From: Anadara kagoshimensis
Taxonomy: Eukaryota > Mollusca > Bivalvia > Arcoida > Arcidae
Reading direction: 5' to 3'
NCBI GenBank assembly: GCA_021292105.1
Contig: CM037861.1
Coordinates: 43,586,310 to 43,650,309, forward strand
Length of the DNA: 64,000 nt
A program made the translations under genes and the position numbers. Of the stretch, positions 59,376 through 64,000 are shown piece after piece (the first letter of the stretch is position 1; every line of letters starts with the position of its first letter). The notes beneath the pieces were generated by a model. That model was given only the letters and a program-made list of their open reading frames with translations. It ran no database searches and was not told where the DNA came from.

Positions 59376-60020
59376 ATTTTGCTATCTATGTCATTTTAAT
59401 AGAACCAAATACATATGTGGTTAATCAAGAAAGATTTCCATTAGAATGATTAAAAAAACACAAATTGCATCCGCTTAAAATCTCTATTATTCATCATGTA
59501 ATTTAGACACATATACAGTTTGAGACAAGAATGGTTTCTATTAGATCCTTGCATGTCTGATTTGACATTTACAGATTTAATAATGCAAATACAACTGCAG
59601 AAGCATTACGATTTGTTTCCTGCTGAATTCATTCTGGATCAGTTGTAATTGTAAATTCTTAACATGCATAATTCAGGATTATTTGGCGTGTAAAAACTCT
59701 TACATCAAGGGCAATAACCTTCTGCATCTTCAAGGTTGGCCCTGAAAGTCATTTGGAAGATTCATTGTACACATTACTATCTGACAGTGATGACTTTGAC
59801 AGTTCTCTCAGAAGATTTTAAAATAGCAGACAAACTCTGGGGACTTGCAATAAGTCTGGGAGAACAAATCATGAACTGAGGCTGAAGGCTATATATAAAT
59901 CTTACGTTTTTGGTTTGCTTTTACTAGTAAACATATACAACATTGTTAGCTTACTTCTTCCAAAGAGCAACCTTTTACTCAGCATTTCAAAATGATTTGA
60001 TCCATATCTAATTTGGGTAC
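59376..60020. other. Upstream DNA, nothing recognised
   Basis: Non-repetitive AT-rich DNA. A search by eye for a phase-1 donor from an upstream first exon of the receptor gave nothing convincing. Confidence 0.4.
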
Positions 60021-60024
60021 CACT

Positions 60025-60185
60025 TTCTAGGTATCCATAAGTCTAAAATTATTAGAAGTCAAATTTACAAAATTTTTGAAAAAATAATTTTTTTTCACAA
60101 ATTTGCTAAAATTGTTTTAAAACAATTCTTTAGAAATTAGTACCCAATGGCAATTTTGGCTACCAGGAATGGAAACAATGTATCA
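60025..60185. repeat. MITE-like family E copy
   Basis: AGAAGTCAAATTTACAAAATTTTTG, ACAAATTTGCTAAAATTG, AGAAATTAGTACCCAATGGCAATTTTGGCTACCAGGAATGGAAAC. Confidence 0.6.
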
Positions 60186-60414
60186 AGGATAAATGGCAGT
60201 CTTTAGAGTAATACAGGTAGTAAAACTTGCTACTATATTCAATAGTTGCAGATAAACATCACTCAAGACTATTGTAATGAACTAGAAGATGTCTATGACA
60301 AGGAAACTCTTTCTTACTTGGGCTGACAGCTTTAAATCCATCGCCTTGGTTATAAAGGCTCAATTCTTAACACTTGGCCACTCCAGTCTACTATTTTCTA
60401 AGAAATTTCACTGA

Positions 60415-60662
60415 CATGGGGAGGGTTGGAGTAATGGTGTTTTATGCACCAGTCAAGATTTTTTTATTTATACATGTACCAAGGCAGGCAGTTCATTGAT
60501 GGTGAAGGAAACAGAATGTCCAGAGAAAACAACCAACCTCTGGCAACCTAACTGAAAAATTTCTCACACTAGGATCTGTGTGAATTTAACATATGCAATG
60601 AGAGGTACTGTGATCCAAAAACATGTGCTTAAAACCACTCTGCCACTCAGGCCCCTGTACAT
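60415..60662 (-). repeat. SINE family A copy
   Basis: The body and the head end on minus (GGGGCCTGAGTGGCAGAGTGG, a clear tRNA A-box region). It is one of the best head sequences of the family. Confidence 0.8.
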
Positions 60663-60679
60663 AAAAGAGGTTTACAATG

Positions 60680-60872
60680 GTGGCTGACTGGTCTAAAGTC
60701 TAAAGGTCACAAAGTCTCCTACTCTGGCAGATCCTAGCATGAAAAGGTTTGTCATTTCACTTCCAAAAGGCTGGAAAATTTTTCTGGGTACTCCAGTTTT
60801 CTCTAACATCTCAAAAAACTAACAACCTTGAAGTTGATGCAATAAAAATACTCTTCACTGGGATGTTTAAAA
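60680..60872 (+). repeat. SINE family A copy, opposite orientation
   Basis: Sense orientation, with GCAGATCCTAGCATGAAAAGG and GGGTACTCCAGTTTTCTCTAAC. It faces the copy at 60415, so the two can form a large inverted repeat. Confidence 0.65.
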
Positions 60873-60941
60873 AATTACATTACTCAATTCTACTCCACTT
60901 ATGTACAAAGCTGTAAACATGACAGTCAAATATATATAATA

Positions 60942-61138
60942 TACAGTAAAACCTTGTTATAATGCTCCTCAATAACTTTGCCAACTCAATTATTGCGACA
61001 GTATTTTTAAAGTTCCAAAATCAATTTTTTTCTCTATTTTTCTACATAAGTCCCCCTCAATTTATCTCCAAACCTCTTTCTAATAACTCAAAATTCGACT
61101 GGACAAATGGTGACGTTGAATAGAGGTTTGACTGTATA
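60942..61138. repeat. MITE, mariner-type ends
   Basis: A 197-bp element has inverted ends TACAGTAAAACCTTGTTATAA and TAGAGGTTTGACTGTA, bordered by TA. It has no coding capacity. Confidence 0.8.
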
Positions 61139-61139
61139 T

Positions 61140-62300
61140 AGAAACTAGACATTGTCTAGATATTACAAATTAAAATGTCATAATATTCAATGTAAATTGT
61201 CTACCAGGATATAAAATATCTAAAAACTCCTTCTATCTCCTCTTAAATATAAACTATGACGTAATGAATCTTACATAATATCGCCTGATTTTTCTGAACC
61301 AACACATAACCTCCGACATATATCACAACAATGTACATGTAATTTCCATCAACTATAAATATTTCAAAGTAAGTTTAAAAAAAGGAAAAACACATGCAGT
61401 TTTAAGTGCATAAACTGCATTTTATCAACTGCGAACAGGAAACAGGCCCAAAATTTTATGCACAATAAGATACATAAAGCATGACGCATGTCAAAACTAT
61501 GTCACTTGGAATGTCTCCTTTAGTTCTTTATTCAGATGTTAATTGTTTTACAGTTTATCAGAAAGCAGATAAAAACAATAAATTGCTACAGAAAATTTAA
61601 TTTAAGGGACAAAATGAGAACCTCAGATTTAATCCGAGGAAGCGGGAATCATTTATCAGGGTGGTTCATCTGATACAAAATATTTTTCATGACTTGATGT
61701 TATAATAAATCAAAAGTAATCATGGCATAATTTGATATAAAAGGTAATTTTTTAAAGTTATTTTTAAATTTATTGGGGTGAACGTACCGGTGAAAATTGT
61801 GTCACATTTATCAAAATGACATTAAGATGTTTATTTGAAGCTGCAGAGACATGCCACGCCCACCTTTGCAAGAACTTCTATTTTTAGACTAGTTATGGTA
61901 AGATCGTAGTTAAGTCTTAGCCTTAGGTAGATCTCAGCAGCTCTCAAAACATGAATAACAATACAATGTTCCCTTATATTGACCATGAATAAAGCAAAAA
62001 CCTGTATAAACTGAACTTACTCATTCTCCTGTATCTTGTAACTCCAAGACAGAGAACTTTATTTTAAGCTTAAATGAGACTTGTTAAACAAGTTTTTTAA
62101 TAAATGTACTGCAGGGATGAAGCTTAACTATTTTGAGTTAGGGGCCCAGCTCACTTCAGAAAAGTTTTAATAGTAATAAATAGCTAAAATGGTTAAATAT
62201 TTAAGGGGCCCAAACTGAATTTTAGGAGCCATGGGCTACTTGGCCCCTGCTAATCTTCATCCCTGAACTGATAATTCTTCATGTTGGTCATTAAACAAGC
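61140..62300. other. Upstream DNA, nothing recognised
   Basis: No exon, promoter or repeat was identified with confidence. A short direct echo (GGGGCCCAGCTCAC / GGGGCCCAAACTG) lies at 62139-62213. Confidence 0.4.
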
Positions 62301-62302
62301 AA

Positions 62303-62497
62303 CAGTGCCACTAGGTGGAGAAAGATACGCCTGTTTATACTTTTGCCATTAAACTGTTGGTAAAGATCTTGGTAATCATGTATACCAAGTTTACTAAAAA
62401 TATCTTTAATGGTTTTTGGAGGAGTAGTTTTGACAAATTATTATGGATGAATGAATGAACAATGCCTTGCCACAATGTCGTGTTTCTAGAAATGAAT
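62303..62497. repeat. Interspersed repeat family C, short copy
   Basis: Starts CAGTGCCACTAGGTGGAG.AAGATACGCCTGTTTATA and ends GTTTCTAGAAATG, giving both family ends in about 195 bp. Confidence 0.6.
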
Positions 62498-62689
62498 GTA
62501 TACAAACTTCTACCTTGTTTTTCAAATCTTTAATAAGAACAACATAAGACCCAAATTATCCACGAACACCCACACAAGCACACAAACACACACACATACA
62601 GCGATATTACTATATCCCCCCTCACCACTGGTGGTGGGGATAATAAAACAGCTTATTTTCACAATTTATCTCATATTTTATGGTGATAT

Positions 62690-62815
62690 CCCATGTTTCT
62701 ATTGCTTGTAGCCAAAATCTACATTGGCTACAAATTTCTAAGACATTCTTTCAAAAAGTTATCTATAATAAAAAGCTGCTAATAATTTAATAACTTTGGA
62801 AACCTAGGATATCCC
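62690..62815. repeat. MITE-like family E, short copy
   Basis: GTTTCTATTGCTTGTAGCCAAAATCTACATTGGCTACAAATTTCTAAG, ending TAACTTTGGAAACCTAGG. Confidence 0.55.
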
Positions 62816-63114
62816 TTCATTTACTTTTTCTAATTAAACTGCAAATTTATTGATCAGAGTTTTGTCATTCACATAGAAATGGATTATGGAATGTAGCATA
62901 CTGCATTGTGTGTGAAGACACAACTGAAGACCCTTTGGAGTAACTTTTAAGTCATAAATCAAAGTTTTCAATGTATTGCAAGAATTAGTTCCTTAACAAC
63001 AAATTGGTCAAAACTGGAATCTCTTTGACTTACATGTATACAAATTTTGCTGCATGTATTGCAAACATTATTTCCTTAACTACAAACTGTTCACAAAAAG
63101 AAACATACAGGTAT

Positions 63115-64000
63115 CAAACTTTATTTTCAAAAGTAAATTTTTTTCAAACTACACACTGACCACAATAACATAGATATACCAGTAGGCCGTAATTTTATTT
63201 TCCAAGCTATACACTGACCACAATTACAAAGATATACCAGTAGGCCGTAATTTTATTTTCCAAGCTACACACTGACCACAATAACAAAGATATACCAGTA
63301 GGCCGTAATTTTATTTTCCAAGCTACACACTGACCACAATAACAAAGATATACCAGTAGGCCGTAATTTTATTTTCCAAGCTACACACTGACCACAATAA
63401 CAAAGATATACCACTAGGCCGTAATTTTATTTTCCAAGCTATACACTGACCACAATTACAAAGATATACCAGTAGGTCGTAATTTTATTTTTCAAACTAC
63501 AAACTGACCACAATTACAAACATATACAAGTAGGCCGTAATTTCATTTTTCAAACTACAAACTGACCACAATTACAAACATATACCAGTAGGCCGTAATT
63601 TCATTTTTTCAAACTACAAACTGACCACAATTACAAACATATACCAGTAGGCCGTAATTTCATTTTTCAAACTACAAACTGACCACAATAACAAAGATAT
63701 ACCAGTAGGTCGTAATTTCATTTTTCAAACTACAAACTGACCACAATTACAAACATATACCAGTAGGCCGTAATTTCATTTTTTCAAACTACAAACTGAC
63801 CACAATAACAAAGATATACCAGTAAGCGGTAATTTCATTTTCCAAACTACAAACTGACCACAATAACAAAGATATACCAGTAGGCCGTAATTTTATTTTT
63901 CAAACTATAACTGACCACAATAACAAAGATATACCAGTAGGCCGTAATTTCATTTTTCAAACTATAACTGACCACAATAACAAAGATATACCAGTAGGCC
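63115..64000. repeat. Satellite/minisatellite, about 59-bp unit, at least 15 copies
   Basis: The unit contains CTACAAACTGACCACAATAAC and AAGATATACCAGTAGGCCGT. Units are very regular. Sub-types differ by TTTTATTTTCCAAGCTACACAC versus TTTCATTTTTCAAACTACAAAC and by GATATA versus CATATA. The array runs off the end of the window. Confidence 0.97.

Noticed and set aside
59740-59870. Possible upstream coding exon of the receptor on minus (an open stretch reading LLRELSKSSLSDSN)
   Set aside because: No acceptor/donor pair in the required phase was found and a stop follows after about 21 codons.
63115-64000. Regularly spaced repeats resembling a CRISPR array
   Set aside because: The whole unit is repeated without unique spacers, and the context is an animal genome; it is a satellite.

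Overview
The window is eukaryotic, animal-type nuclear DNA. It is AT-rich and CpG-poor, with long introns, many microsatellites and several families of tRNA-derived SINEs and short inverted-repeat (MITE-like) elements. Together with the gene found here, this suggests a lophotrochozoan, most likely a mollusc and probably a bivalve. That placement is inference; no marker gene confirms it.

One gene can be reconstructed with confidence. It is a multi-exon nuclear receptor on the minus strand covering at least 20262-57595. Nine exons join in frame with consensus splice sites: 57530-57595, 56161-56373, 48924-49175, 30202-30314 (first zinc finger), 28871-29021 (second zinc finger), 25862-27321 (very large hinge exon), 24090-24257, 23371-23590 and 20262-20503 (ligand-binding domain, AF-2 helix and stop). 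They give about 960 visible residues, and the true first exon lies upstream (higher coordinates) and was not found. A tenth exon, 33381-33516, starts with ATG and ends in the phase needed to splice onto the zinc-finger exon. It is a good candidate alternative first exon for a shorter isoform of about 829 residues. The ligand-binding domain resembles the NR1 lineage that includes Rev-erb/E75/E78, ROR/HR3 and PPAR. The DNA-binding domain departs from all of these: the second finger has an unusually long spacer and the C-terminal extension is unusual. I therefore call it an NR1-type orphan receptor and give no gene symbol.

Layout: 1-20.2 kb is downstream of the gene and holds microsatellites, minisatellites, SINE copies and AT-rich DNA without recognisable coding sequence. 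20.3-30.3 kb carries the conserved receptor exons. 30.3-48.9 kb is an 18.6 kb intron that contains the candidate alternative first exon and many repeats, including a 69-bp minisatellite that happens to stay open as an ORF. 48.9-57.6 kb carries the N-terminal (A/B domain) exons, with a nearly identical 1.62 kb tandem duplication in the intron between them. 57.6-64 kb is repeat-rich upstream sequence that ends inside a satellite of about 59 bp running off the window.

No prokaryotic features, CRISPR arrays or operons are present. Apart from the receptor, the only protein-like sequences recognised are decayed 3' ends of non-LTR retrotransposons (46.0-46.4 kb, and 52.95-53.17 kb with its duplicate).
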